Positions 55,150-63,652 of a stretch of 64,000 nucleotides of DNA are shown one piece after another. This DNA is from Methylobacterium sp. W2 (GTDB lineage: Bacteria > Pseudomonadota > Alphaproteobacteria > Rhizobiales > Beijerinckiaceae): contig NZ_VMOA01000004.1 of assembly GCF_020662345.1 (NCBI RefSeq), forward strand, positions 98,948 through 162,947. The letters run 5' to 3'. The position numbers and the translations under genes were made by a program. The notes beneath the pieces are model-generated. The model was not told the DNA's origin, did not search any database, and was given only the letters and a program-made list of their open reading frames with translations. Numbering within the stretch: position 1 is the stretch's first letter; every line of letters begins with the position of its first letter.

Positions 55150-55569
55150 TCAGGCGATGCGGTCGGCCAAGGCCGCCTTGACCTCGGGGCTGGCCTGGAA
55201 GGCTCCGAGAACCTGCACCGAGGCGATGGCCTGTCGGGCCAGCTCCGGCGTCACATCGAACGCGATGCTGGCAAGGCCGAGCACCTGAATATGCAGCGGC
55301 GTCCCCGCATCCCTGGCGGCTTCGAGGTCGCGGACGGTGTAGTGGGACAACCCGAGGCTGAGCTGCTTGCGGGCAACCGACTGCTTGACCGCGTCGCCCT
55401 GCCGGTCGAGCTGATTGCGCACGGCCGTGCGGATGAAATCGGCACGGTTGGCGTAGAACCCGTCCCGAACGAGAAGGTCGATCTGGCCGAGGTCGACGAA
55501 GCCGAGATTGAGGGTCAGCTTCTCGCTATCGGGTGTTTTGGGACGAAGCTCACGAACCGTACCCGACAT
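55150..55569 (-). CDS. Ribbon-helix-helix (CopG-like) regulator
   Basis: A 139-residue protein. The RHH fold is at residues about 17-54: a strand, EKLTLNLGFVDLGQIDLLV, then DGFYANRADFIRTAVRNQL. A C-terminal helical part (QLSLGLSHYTVRDLEAARDAGTPLHI) may sense a ligand. The ATG at 55569 has AAGGGG about 9 nt upstream and is preferred over the in-frame ATG at 55578, which touches that site. Just upstream lies a four-half-site palindromic operator (55574-55613), so autoregulation with the downstream esterase is likely. Confidence 0.8.
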   Translation of the reverse strand: MSGTVRELRPKTPDSEKLTLNLGFVDLGQIDLLVRDGFYANRADFIRTAVRNQLDRQGDAVKQSVARKQLSLGLSHYTVRDLEAARDAGTPLHIQVLGLASIAFDVTPELARQAIASVQVLGAFQASPEVKAALADRIA

Positions 55570-55573
55570 CAAA

Positions 55574-55613
55574 ACCATCCCCTTACCATCTCGTTGGATG
55601 GTCTATAGATGGT
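55574..55613. promoter_or_regulatory. Four-half-site dyad operator upstream of RHH gene
   Basis: ACCATC at 55574 and 55585, then GATGGT at 55597 and 55608. The order is ACCATC-N5-ACCATC-N6-GATGGT-N5-GATGGT, symmetric about 55593/55594. The spacing of 11-12 bp puts all half-sites on one helix face, as usual for tandem RHH dimers. It touches the RHH gene start. The gap 55614-55898 shows no gene. Confidence 0.7.
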
Positions 55614-55898
55614 GCATCGCAGCACGAGCGCAAGAGCCGACGGCGACTGATGCCACGCGAATGAGGGAGTTGGGGCGATCGCCCAGGGTGTGCCACGCGG
55701 CGAGCCCGTCACTCACAGCGAGGGGGCCCTTCGCATCGCGGGCACCGGGCGCGTTGCGTTGCATTCCAAAGGCGCGCGGTGCTTCGTGCGCCCCTGCGGG
55801 TGACGGCGGGCATCGTCGCCCGCACTCTGGAACACCGCATGCGTCTTTGCTCACGCACCGCTCATCACGGCCGCCGCCACCGGCCCGGATCACCCACG

Positions 55899-56687
55899 AT
55901 GCTCACGTTCTGGCTCGATCAGCCGATCTGGCTGATCTTCGGGTTTCTCGCGCTTCTCGTCTCGGCCTGGTGCCTGATCCTGATGGTGCTAACAAACACG
56001 AAGCGGACCCGACCCGTCGTCATGGCGGTCGCGACCGGGATCGCCCCCGCCTTCGTGGGCGTCCTGTCGGTTCTGCTCTCGCTCCTGATGGGCTTCGTCG
56101 CCAACGATGCGTGGGAGCGCCAGAGGCAAGCCTCCCGCGTCGTCCAGACGGAGAGCGCTCAGGCGCGGGCCGTGTTCAACCTGAGCCGGTCCGTATCCAA
56201 GGATCTGCCGGATATCCGCATGATGCTCGCGGATTACATCGAATTTATCGTCGTCGAGGAATGGCCGGCCATGGCCAATGGTGGAAGGGCATCATCGAAA
56301 GCGGATCTGGCGTTCGGCCGGCTGCTGCAGGCCGTGGTGGCGCCGAACTTCGACATCGTCGTCGGACGGGCCAATCACTCCGCTCTCCTGGCCGCCACCC
56401 TCGCCCTGCAAACCGCCCGCAGCGAGCGGCTCGCCCTCAGCGAGGTGGAGGGGGACGACAGCAAGTGGGTGACCCTGCTCGCGCTTCTGGCCCTGACCTT
56501 GCTGTGCATCGCCGCGATCCACACCGAACGACCCTTGTCGCAGGCCGTGACGCTGGCGATCTTCGGCCTGGCGATGGTGATCACGCTGGGCGTCGTGGCG
56601 ATGCACGAACGTCCCTTTGACGGACCGCTGGCGCTCCGTCCGACATTGCTGGAACAGGTCCGCACGATCATCGAGCCGGCGAGCTGA
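55899..56687 (+). CDS. DUF4239 membrane protein
   Basis: A 262-residue protein with two N-terminal membrane helices (QPIWLIFGFLALLVSAWCLILMVL and FVGVLSVLLSLLMGFVA). A cytosolic or periplasmic helical middle follows (NDAWERQRQASRVVQTESAQARAVFNLSRSVSKDLPDIR), then two C-terminal helices. This is the DUF4239 pattern of bestrophin-like channel relatives. Function unknown. The ATG at 55899 gives the usual N-terminus. Confidence 0.85.
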   Translation: MLTFWLDQPIWLIFGFLALLVSAWCLILMVLTNTKRTRPVVMAVATGIAPAFVGVLSVLLSLLMGFVANDAWERQRQASRVVQTESAQARAVFNLSRSVSKDLPDIRMMLADYIEFIVVEEWPAMANGGRASSKADLAFGRLLQAVVAPNFDIVVGRANHSALLAATLALQTARSERLALSEVEGDDSKWVTLLALLALTLLCIAAIHTERPLSQAVTLAIFGLAMVITLGVVAMHERPFDGPLALRPTLLEQVRTIIEPAS

Positions 56688-56716
56688 AAACCTCGCTTCC
56701 CGCGACGGACGCGGCC

Positions 56717-56914
56717 CTACCGCAGGGTCGGGGACTCACCGGCGTGAAGCGCACGCCCTTCATCGGGACCGCTGACGGCGTTCAGGCGCTCGAGATGCTC
56801 GAACACATGCGCGAAGGCTTGCGTGACGGCCTGCTCGAACGACCCGTCGCCCTTGCCCTGCGCGGCCTTCAACGCGGCCAGGAGAGCCTGATGTTTCTCG
56901 GTGTCGCTCGACAT
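56717..56914 (-). CDS. Small hypothetical protein (65 aa)
   Basis: The product begins MSSDTEKHQALLAALKAAQGKGDGSFEQAVTQAFAHVFEHLERLNAV, predicted mostly helical. GAGGAGA lies 6 nt before the ATG, which supports the start. No family is recognised. It is a separate leftward unit between the DUF4239 gene and a pseudogene. Confidence 0.65.
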   Translation of the reverse strand: MSSDTEKHQALLAALKAAQGKGDGSFEQAVTQAFAHVFEHLERLNAVSGPDEGRALHAGESPTLR

Positions 56915-56998
56915 GGCCGTCTCCTCGGCCGGGCGAAATGCCGGCTCGTGAGGGCAAGCGCGGGGGCCGGGGTCGGGTTCCCATGCGGCCGGAGGTGG

Positions 56999-57324
56999 TC
57001 AAAGATTGGATCTGGGATCGGTCTTGCCGCCGGCTCCCACGATGGCGTCACCGAGCGTCGCGTTGAACCAGGCGACGACCCGATCGATTACGGGCTGCTG
57101 AAACCAGGGCAGGTCGCGACGGCGAAGTGGCGAAAGGCTGGTCCGGTGACCAGAAGCGCCTCGGTCACCACAGGCGATTGCTGCATGAGTTGAACCGTCG
57201 GCGAAAATCCCTCGCCGATGTTGAGGAGGTTCGAGATGCCGAAAAGGGTGACCGCCGCCTGCACATCGGAGGGCTGAACGCAAAGATCCCTCCCGCGACC
57301 GACGCGCTCGGGCTTCCGATGCAT
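56999..57324 (-). pseudogene. Alpha/beta-hydrolase fragment, frameshifted
   Basis: Two minus-strand frames share one protein-like sequence. The first runs VQAAVTLFGISNLLNIGEGF... to VTGPAFRHFAVATCP. The second continues with PWFQQPVIDRVVAWFNATLGDAIVGAGG before a stop at 56999. Joined, they read like the last part of a secreted alpha/beta hydrolase (HHFAFATCP-like end, then a VIDRVVAWF helix). A frameshift near 57120 and the loss of the catalytic start make it a remnant. Family assignment is tentative. Confidence 0.45.
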
Positions 57325-57420
57325 CGCCTAGCCAGTCCCGGCCAGCGCAAAGATATCACCTTGGCCGGAGGCCTGTCAGAACTCAGTGTTTCGTCACCCG
57401 CCCGCCCCGGCTCGGCACTC

Positions 57421-57771
57421 TCATCGACGTGCATCGATCAGAACCTGGATATCGCCCCCCTCCCTGCGGGTCGGGTAGGTGCGGAGATCGCGAAAGGACC
57501 ATCCAGCCGAGACGGCACCGTTCGCGAGCGCGAACCATGCCAGGTGCCGCGGGCAGAACAGGCGCCCTCCGGAGCAATGGCCCAGGGCGAGATCCGCCCC
57601 CTCATGCGGGCAGGCCCGTTCCGCGGCAAAGATCCCGTCGCCGTCCTGAACGAGCACGAGATGATGGCCTGCCACGAAGACCGGGATGATCGCACGGCCC
57701 GCGAGCGCGTCGATACGGCAAACGTGAACCCAGCGTCCGCTGTCAGCCGCCGAGATAGGCTTGGCGCACAT
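57421..57771 (-). CDS. Rieske 2Fe-2S ferredoxin-like protein
   Basis: A 116-residue single Rieske domain. The cluster ligands are C54 and H56 (RACPHEGADLALG) and C73 and H76 (RLFCPRHLAWF). The start WVHVCRIDALAG is typical of Rieske ferredoxins. It probably carries electrons to or from an oxygenase or hydroxylase. Its start overlaps the livF stop by 29 nt, and it is the last gene of the leftward operon with the Liv transporter. Confidence 0.93.
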   Translation of the reverse strand: MCAKPISAADSGRWVHVCRIDALAGRAIIPVFVAGHHLVLVQDGDGIFAAERACPHEGADLALGHCSGGRLFCPRHLAWFALANGAVSAGWSFRDLRTYPTRREGGDIQVLIDARR

Positions 57772-58447
57772 GAGGATCCGCGATCAACGTCGAGCCTTTT
57801 CCAGCCAGCACGATGCGGCCGGTCTCCAGCAGGTAAGCGTAGTCGCAGAGTTCCAGGGCCGCGAAGGCGTTCTGCTCCACCAGGAGGACCGTGGTGCCGG
57901 TGTCGCAGATTGCCCGAATGACGGCGAACATGCGCTCGACGATATTGGGGGCGAGGCCCAGGGAAGGCTCGTCGAACAGGACGAGCCGGGGGCGGGACAT
58001 CAGCGCGCGGCCGATCGCCAGCATTTGCTGCTCGCCCCCCGAGAGGGTGCCGGCGGCCTGGTGCCGGCGCTCGGCGAGGCGCGGGAACTCGCCATAGATG
58101 CGCGCGAGATCGGCGGATACCCGGGTCGGGTCGCGCCGCAGGTAAGCGCCCATGGCGAGGTTCTCCGCGACGCTCATCTGCGGAAAGACCCGCCGCCCCT
58201 CCGGGCAATGGGCGATGCCCTGAGCCAGCACCTTGCGCGGGTCGGTGCCGGTGATGTCCCGCCCGTCGAAGTGGATGCTGCCCGAACGCGCCGGGATCAG
58301 CCCCGAGATGGCGCGCAGCGTCGTCGATTTGCCGGCGCCGTTGGCACCCACCAGGGCCACGAGCTGTCCTTCTTCGACGGTCAGGGAGAGCCCCTTCAGG
58401 GCCGTCACCGCGCCGTAGCCACAGACGAGATCGCGGATCTCAAGCAT
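57743..58447 (-). CDS. livF: Branched-chain amino acid-type ABC transporter, ATPase LivF
   Basis: A 234-residue ABC ATPase: Walker A LVGANGAGKSTTLRAI (residues about 33-48), signature LSGGEQQMLAIGRALM, Walker B RLVLFDEPSLGLAP, and the switch histidine region TVLLVEQN (Gln/Asn variant usual in LivF). It pairs with LivG to energise LivHM. The stop of livG overlaps its start by 8 nt. Confidence 0.94.
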   Translation of the reverse strand: MLEIRDLVCGYGAVTALKGLSLTVEEGQLVALVGANGAGKSTTLRAISGLIPARSGSIHFDGRDITGTDPRKVLAQGIAHCPEGRRVFPQMSVAENLAMGAYLRRDPTRVSADLARIYGEFPRLAERRHQAAGTLSGGEQQMLAIGRALMSRPRLVLFDEPSLGLAPNIVERMFAVIRAICDTGTTVLLVEQNAFAALELCDYAYLLETGRIVLAGKGSTLIADPHVRQAYLGG

Positions 58448-59252
58448 CGATCGTCTCCCTGGCGGCCTGTGCCGCTTCGCGGGCGGCGCTGCCCTGGCCA
58501 AGATAGGCCTCGATCACGGCCGGATCGGATCGGATCGCCGCCGGCGGCCCCTCGGCGATGAGGCGGCCGTAATTCAACACCACGATCCGGTCGGAGACCT
58601 CCATGACCATCGGCATGTCGTGCTCGACGAGGAGGATGGTAACGCCGCGCTCGCGGATCGAGCGGATCAGGCGCACGAAGACCTGGGTCTCGGAGGCGTT
58701 CATGCCGGAAACCGGCTCGTCGAGGAGCAGCATGGCGGGCTCCGTGGCCAGTGCCAGTGCGACCCCGACGAGGCGCTGTTCGCCATAGGCCAGCGACCCC
58801 GCCTTGTCCTGGGCCCGGCCGGCAAGTCCGACCCAGTCGAGGAGTTCACGGGCCCGGTCCCGGAGAGCCGCCTCGCCGGTGCGGTCCCGCCCGAGCAGCG
58901 TATCGACCAGCCGTGCGCGGCCCCGGCGATGGAGGCCGATCATCACGTTGTCGAACACGGTGTCGTCGGGAAAAACGCTGGTGCGCTGGAACGTACGGCT
59001 CAGGCCGAGCCTGACGATCTCGTGCGGCGGCAACCCCTGGAGACTGGTGCCGCGGAAGCGGACCTGACCCTGGCTGGGCTTCAGAAAGCCGGTCATCACG
59101 TTGAAGGCCGTCGTCTTGCCGGCTCCGTTCGGGCCGATCAGGCTGACGATCTCGCCGGGATGGACGTCGAAATGCAGATCGGCGATGGCGACGAGGCCGC
59201 CGAAGCGGACACCGACATGGTCCACCGAGAGGATGGGAGCGCCAGCGCTCAT
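58440..59252 (-). CDS. livG: Branched-chain amino acid-type ABC transporter, ATPase LivG
   Basis: A 270-residue ABC ATPase: FGGLVAIADLHFDVHPGEIVSLIGPNGAGKTTAFNVMTG with Walker A, LSRTFQRTSVFPDDTVFDNVMIGLH (LivG-type Q-loop), SLAYGEQRLVGVALALATEP as signature, then LLLDEPVSGMN and LLVEHDM. Length and order are normal. The ATG at 59252 overlaps the stop of livM by 4 nt. Confidence 0.94.
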   Translation of the reverse strand: MSAGAPILSVDHVGVRFGGLVAIADLHFDVHPGEIVSLIGPNGAGKTTAFNVMTGFLKPSQGQVRFRGTSLQGLPPHEIVRLGLSRTFQRTSVFPDDTVFDNVMIGLHRRGRARLVDTLLGRDRTGEAALRDRARELLDWVGLAGRAQDKAGSLAYGEQRLVGVALALATEPAMLLLDEPVSGMNASETQVFVRLIRSIRERGVTILLVEHDMPMVMEVSDRIVVLNYGRLIAEGPPAAIRSDPAVIEAYLGQGSAAREAAQAARETIDA

Positions 59253-60280
59253 GGCCTTACCTCCACGGGAACGCGGGCGGGTGCCGAGGTGCGGCGGAGC
59301 GTGGCGAGGCGGGCGAGCCCCGGCACGATGCCCCGGGGCATGACGAACTGGATCACGATCAGCACGAGACCGAACACCATCCACTGCGCCTCGGGCACCA
59401 TGACCGGCCGCAGGGCGACGGGCAGCAGGCCGAAGATCAGGCCGCCAACGACGGGGCCGAGCAGCGTACCCTTGCCGCCGCCCACCACCATGATGACCAT
59501 GGTCACCGTCGTTGAGAACAGGAACACGTCGGGGTCGATAATGCGCAGGTAATGGGCGTAGAGGCTGCCGGCCGCCCCGGCCATCGCCGCCGAGATCACC
59601 GCCGCGAGGGTCAAGGTCCGGGTGGCGTTGATGCCCACCGAGAGGGCCAGGGATTCGTTCTCCTTCAGGCCCCGCATGGCCCGGCCGAAGCGCGAGCGCA
59701 CGAGACGCGCAATGAGCGCGTAGCAGAGCGTGCCGACGACGAGGACGAGATAGTAGTTCGGCAGCTTCGTCCGCAGCGGCGTCGTGCCGAGGCCGGGGAG
59801 CCAGAGGCTGAACGGCGGGATGCCCGTCAGCGCCAGGGGCCCCTGCGTCAGTTCCACCCAGTTGAGGGCGACGAGGCGCACGACCTCGGCGAAGGAGATC
59901 GTCACGATGACGAAATAGGCGCCCCGCACCCGGAACGAGAGGCGCCCGACGAGGTAGCCGCAGGCGCCGGTCGCCAGCACGGCGAGACCGAAGCCGATGG
60001 CCGGCGGCCAGGGCTCGTGCACGACGCGAAAGCCCCCGAGCAGTTCCACGTCGAAGCCGAGGCTCGTAAGGGCGCTGACATAGGCACCGATACCGAAGAA
60101 GGCGATGTGCCCGAGGCTGAGCTGCCCGGTGAAGCCGAGCAGCAGGTTCAGGCTCATGGCGGCGATGGTGACGATGCCCGTCGTGATCACCGCGTTAAGC
60201 AGGTAGGGCTCGTTGCCCAGCGCCAGCGGCAGGGCGACGAGAGCAGCCAGGAGGGCGAGGGCGGGGAGATGCCGATTCAT
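59249..60280 (-). CDS. livM: Branched-chain amino acid-type ABC transporter, permease LivM
   Basis: A 343-residue permease with about nine membrane segments. It starts HLPALALLAALVALPLALGNEPYLLNAVITTGIVTIAAMSLNLLLGFTGQLSLGHIAFFGIGAYVSAL, the diagnostic LivM block. It also has RVRGAYFVIVTISFAEVV, GRAMRGLKENESLALSVGIN (EAA-like loop) and MVVGGGKGTLLGPVVGG. Its ATG overlaps the livH stop by 4 nt. Confidence 0.94.
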   Translation of the reverse strand: MNRHLPALALLAALVALPLALGNEPYLLNAVITTGIVTIAAMSLNLLLGFTGQLSLGHIAFFGIGAYVSALTSLGFDVELLGGFRVVHEPWPPAIGFGLAVLATGACGYLVGRLSFRVRGAYFVIVTISFAEVVRLVALNWVELTQGPLALTGIPPFSLWLPGLGTTPLRTKLPNYYLVLVVGTLCYALIARLVRSRFGRAMRGLKENESLALSVGINATRTLTLAAVISAAMAGAAGSLYAHYLRIIDPDVFLFSTTVTMVIMVVGGGKGTLLGPVVGGLIFGLLPVALRPVMVPEAQWMVFGLVLIVIQFVMPRGIVPGLARLATLRRTSAPARVPVEVRP

Positions 60281-61149
60281 CCGATGCGCTCCGCCTTGGC
60301 AAAGAGGCCGGTCGGCTTGAAGATCAGCACCGCGATGATGATCAGGAAGCCCATGGCGTCCCGGTAGCCGGACGAAATGTAGCCGGCACCCAGTTCCTCG
60401 GCGAGCGCCAGGATGAAGCCGCCGATGGCCGCCCCTGTGACGTTGCCGAGCCCGCCGAGAATCACGATGGCGAAGGCCTTCAGCTCGGCCATGCCGCCCA
60501 TCTGCGGGAACACCACGTAGACCGGCCCGAGGAGCGCGCCGGCCGCCGCCGCGAGGCTGGATCCGATGGCGAAGGTCGCGGTGTAGATGAGCCGCACGTT
60601 GACGCCCATCAGCGAGGCCGTGTCGTGGTCCTGGAAGGTGGCCCGCATGGCCAGCCCGAGGCGCGTGCGGTTGATGAGCCAGTAGGTCAGCCCGATCAGC
60701 GCCAGGGCCGCGCCCAGTACGAACAGCCGCAACCACGACACCGAGACGGCCCCCAGCTGGAGCGGCGCGTCCGGGAACGGCGTGGGGATCGATTTCGCGA
60801 CGCCGCCGAACAGCCAGAGCGTGCCCGATTGCAGGACGATGCCGGCCCCGATCATCACCAGCATGGTCGTGTCCATGTCGGCGCCGCGCAACGGCCGCAG
60901 CAGCACGAGGTCGAGGATTGCGCCGAGGAGGAGTCCGCCGAGGATCGCGGTGGGCAGGGCGGCGAAGAAGCCGAGCCCGAGGGCGGTGACGGCGAGGTAC
61001 ATGACGTAGGCGCCCACCGTGTAGAGCGCCCCGTGGGTGAAGTTCACCACGTTCATGATGCCGAAGATCAGGGTCAGCCCGATGCCCAGCAGGGCATAGG
61101 TGCCCCCGAGGACCAGGGTGTTGAGGAGGTGCTGCAGGAATTCGGTCAT
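60277..61149 (-). CDS. livH: Branched-chain amino acid-type ABC transporter, permease LivH
   Basis: A 290-residue permease: LNTLVLGGTYALLGIGLTLIFGIMNVVNFTHGALYTVGAYVMYL at the N-terminus, RTRLGLAMRATFQDHDTASLMGVNV (cytosolic coupling loop), and GGLGNVTGAAIGGFILALAEELGAGYISSGYRDAMGFLIII near the C-terminus. The start at 61149 is normal for LivH. It is separated by 71 bp from livK. Confidence 0.94.
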   Translation of the reverse strand: MTEFLQHLLNTLVLGGTYALLGIGLTLIFGIMNVVNFTHGALYTVGAYVMYLAVTALGLGFFAALPTAILGGLLLGAILDLVLLRPLRGADMDTTMLVMIGAGIVLQSGTLWLFGGVAKSIPTPFPDAPLQLGAVSVSWLRLFVLGAALALIGLTYWLINRTRLGLAMRATFQDHDTASLMGVNVRLIYTATFAIGSSLAAAAGALLGPVYVVFPQMGGMAELKAFAIVILGGLGNVTGAAIGGFILALAEELGAGYISSGYRDAMGFLIIIAVLIFKPTGLFAKAERIG

Positions 61150-61220
61150 CGCGGCCTCGCCTGTTGCGACGGTTGGACCCGGTGGCCCGGTCACCGGGCC
61201 GCCGGGAGGCTTGCGCGCGG

Positions 61221-62372
61221 CTAGAGTTCGGGCACCACGACTTTTCCGCCGTCGATCTTCACGAGGTAGACATCCGGCTTGCTCTGGCCGCTCTCGGACC
61301 CGGCGGGGCCGGCCTTGGCGAAGCGGATCGGGCCGTTGAGGCCGGTCAGGTCCACGGACCAGAAGCCCTTCCTGATGGAGGCCGCGTCGGTGCCGCCGCC
61401 CTTCTCGATGGCCGCCGCGATGGTGCGGATGCCGTCGTAGCCGCGAAAGCTCTCGGTGACGCCGGCGAACTCGAAACCGCGCTTCTTCCACTCGGCGATG
61501 AAGTAGGCGGTGGCCGCCGGGTTCGGAGTCTTCTCGGGATACCAGGGGAGAAAGGTGGTCAGGTGCATCGTCCCATCGGCGGCGGCACCCGCCTGGGCGA
61601 TGATCTGGTCCGGGTTCTGGGAGCCGCCGGTGGTGATGATCCGCTTCTTGAGGCCAAGGGCCGCCATCTGCTTGAACAGCAGGGTGAGCTGGTCGACGGC
61701 GGCCGTGATCAGAAGCGTGTCGGCATCCGAGCCCTTCAGCTTGGACAATTGGGCGCTCATGTCCTGCGCGCCCTGGTCCATGGTCTCCACGAGGCCCACC
61801 GTGACGCCCTTGCCCTTGAGCATCTTGCCGAAATCGGCCGCCGCTCCCCGACCCCAGTCATTGTTGATGGCGAGGAAATCGACCTTCTTCAGGCCGAGCC
61901 TCTCCACCATCGGCGCGAATGCTTCGGCCTCCAGGGCCGAGGGCGGCGAGATGCGGAAGACGTATGGGTTGCCCGAGGTGGTGATCTTGCCGGACGACGA
62001 GGTCTCCACCAGCATCGGGGTCTCGTAGTCGGCGAGCTTGGGCATGACCGCGAGGGTCAGGCTCGAACCCCAGGCGCCCATCAGCACCGGGGTCTTGTCG
62101 CTGGTGATGAGTTTCTCGGCCACCGCCGCCGCTTCTGTGGGGTTGCTCTTGTTGTCCTCGACCACGAGTTCGAGCTTCTTGCCTAAGACGCCGCCCTTGG
62201 CGTTGATCTCGTCGGCGGCGATCCTGGCGCCGTTGACCACGTAGGTGCCCGACGCAGCGAAGGGCCCGGTCAGGGGCTCGTTGACGCCGATGCGGATCGC
62301 CTGCGCATGGGCCATCCCCGCCGAGAGGACGAAGGCGAGGGTCAGAGCGGGGAACGTGTGGCTGCGCGTCAT
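61221..62372 (-). CDS. livK: Periplasmic substrate-binding protein, LivK type
   Basis: A 383-residue type-I periplasmic binding protein. The signal peptide is MTRSHTFPALTLAFVLSAGMAHA. The mature domain has IRIGVNEPLTGPFAASGTYVVNGARIAADEINAKGGVLGKKLELVVEDNKSNPTEA, typical of LivK-like proteins. Substrates of this family range from amino acids to amides, aromatic acids and short acids, so the ligand is not known. It is followed by the permease and ATPase genes. Confidence 0.93.
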   Translation of the reverse strand: MTRSHTFPALTLAFVLSAGMAHAQAIRIGVNEPLTGPFAASGTYVVNGARIAADEINAKGGVLGKKLELVVEDNKSNPTEAAAVAEKLITSDKTPVLMGAWGSSLTLAVMPKLADYETPMLVETSSSGKITTSGNPYVFRISPPSALEAEAFAPMVERLGLKKVDFLAINNDWGRGAAADFGKMLKGKGVTVGLVETMDQGAQDMSAQLSKLKGSDADTLLITAAVDQLTLLFKQMAALGLKKRIITTGGSQNPDQIIAQAGAAADGTMHLTTFLPWYPEKTPNPAATAYFIAEWKKRGFEFAGVTESFRGYDGIRTIAAAIEKGGGTDAASIRKGFWSVDLTGLNGPIRFAKAGPAGSESGQSKPDVYLVKIDGGKVVVPEL

Positions 62373-62428
62373 GGTGGTCTCCGGTCTTTGGCAGGATCTC
62401 GGGCAGGATCGCGGGGAGGAGGCGATGG

Positions 62429-63652
62429 TCAGGGACGGCGGCCCCACGCGGCGAGGCGCCGGCGCAGGGAGGTCGTCAGCATCGTGAGGAGCAGGCGCAG
62501 GGGGTTGAGGCCCGCGGCGGCCGGGGCCGGGGCACCCGAGAGGCGGGCTTCGAGATTCGCGGCGAACTCGGCCCCAAGGCGCCCGGCGAGGTCGCGCACG
62601 AGCCCCGGCCGCCCGAACTGCGCCAGCGGCCCCTTGAGGGTGTAACCGACGGAAAGATCGATCCGGGCCGTACCGGGGGCCTCGCCCGGTCCGACGCTGT
62701 AGCGGATCTCGCCCTGGGTGGCGGAGCGGCCGCCCGCGTCGCTGCCCGCACCGAGGATGCGTCCCGTGCAGGCCGTCTCATCGCGAACAATCCGGGCACG
62801 GCCGCGAAAGCGCGCGGCGATGGGTCCGATCCGCACTTGCAGCGCGCCCTCGACAGCATCCGGGGTCGGCTGGCCCGTCAGCATGGCGCCGGGCAGGCAG
62901 GCCGCCACCGCCTCCACGTCGCCGAACAGGGCGAAGACGGTGTCGGGCGGGTGCGCCACAGTGAAGGCCTGCTCGAAGCGATGGGCGGGCACGAAATCGC
63001 CGTCGAGATCGGCGATCCGCGGCGCGGCCTCGGCCTGGTCGACGGGCCTCAGGGGCGTACGGGCCGCCTCCAATGCCGGGCCGGACGGCGTGCCGAGGCG
63101 CGCGCCGACGGGGCCGAGGCCGCGCTGTCCGCCGGGCATCGGCGCGATGCCGCGGGCGCGGCGCTCGGCGATGACGCTACGGACCGCCCGGACGATGCCG
63201 ACATAGCCGGTGCAGCGGCACAGATTGCCCGAGAGGCCGGCGCGGATGCGGCGCTCGTCCGCGTCGGGCAGGCGCAGGACGAGGTCACGGGCGGCGATGA
63301 GCATGCCGGGCGTGCAGTAGCCGCACTGAAGGGCGTGCTCGCGGTTGAACGCCGCCCGCAACTCACCGGCGACCGGGTCGTCGTCGAGCCCCTCGATGGT
63401 GGTCACCTCGGCGCCCGCGCAGGCGCCGGAGAAGGTCAGGCAGGCCCGTGCCGGCTCGCCGTCGAGAAGCACCGTGCAGGCGCCGCAGATGCCGTGCTCG
63501 CAGCCGAGATGGGTTCCGGTGAGGTCGAGGGTGTCGCGCAGGACGTCGGCGAGATGGGTGCGCGGCTCGGCCCGCAGGCTCCGCGCCCGGCCGTTGACGG
63601 TGAGGTCGAGGGGCGGGCTCTCGTCGCGGAGGGCGGACGATGCGGTGCTCAT
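62429..63652 (-). CDS. Fused 2Fe-2S (CoxS-type) and CoxG-type SRPBCC protein
   Basis: A 407-residue fusion. Residues 1 to about 170 are the small subunit of xanthine-oxidase-family molybdenum hydroxylases: plant-type cluster GCEHGICGACTVLLDG...C and second cluster QCGYCTPGML...GNLCRCTGY. After a linker, residues about 220-395 are a CoxG (SRPBCC) domain (HRFEQAFTVAHPPDTVFALFGDVEAVAACLPGA) ending in a hydrophobic/basic anchor (LRLLLTMLTTSLRRRL). CoxS and CoxG are normally separate, so the fusion is notable. Its ATG overlaps the stop of the FAD-subunit gene by 4 nt. Confidence 0.9.
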   Translation of the reverse strand: MSTASSALRDESPPLDLTVNGRARSLRAEPRTHLADVLRDTLDLTGTHLGCEHGICGACTVLLDGEPARACLTFSGACAGAEVTTIEGLDDDPVAGELRAAFNREHALQCGYCTPGMLIAARDLVLRLPDADERRIRAGLSGNLCRCTGYVGIVRAVRSVIAERRARGIAPMPGGQRGLGPVGARLGTPSGPALEAARTPLRPVDQAEAAPRIADLDGDFVPAHRFEQAFTVAHPPDTVFALFGDVEAVAACLPGAMLTGQPTPDAVEGALQVRIGPIAARFRGRARIVRDETACTGRILGAGSDAGGRSATQGEIRYSVGPGEAPGTARIDLSVGYTLKGPLAQFGRPGLVRDLAGRLGAEFAANLEARLSGAPAPAAAGLNPLRLLLTMLTTSLRRRLAAWGRRP

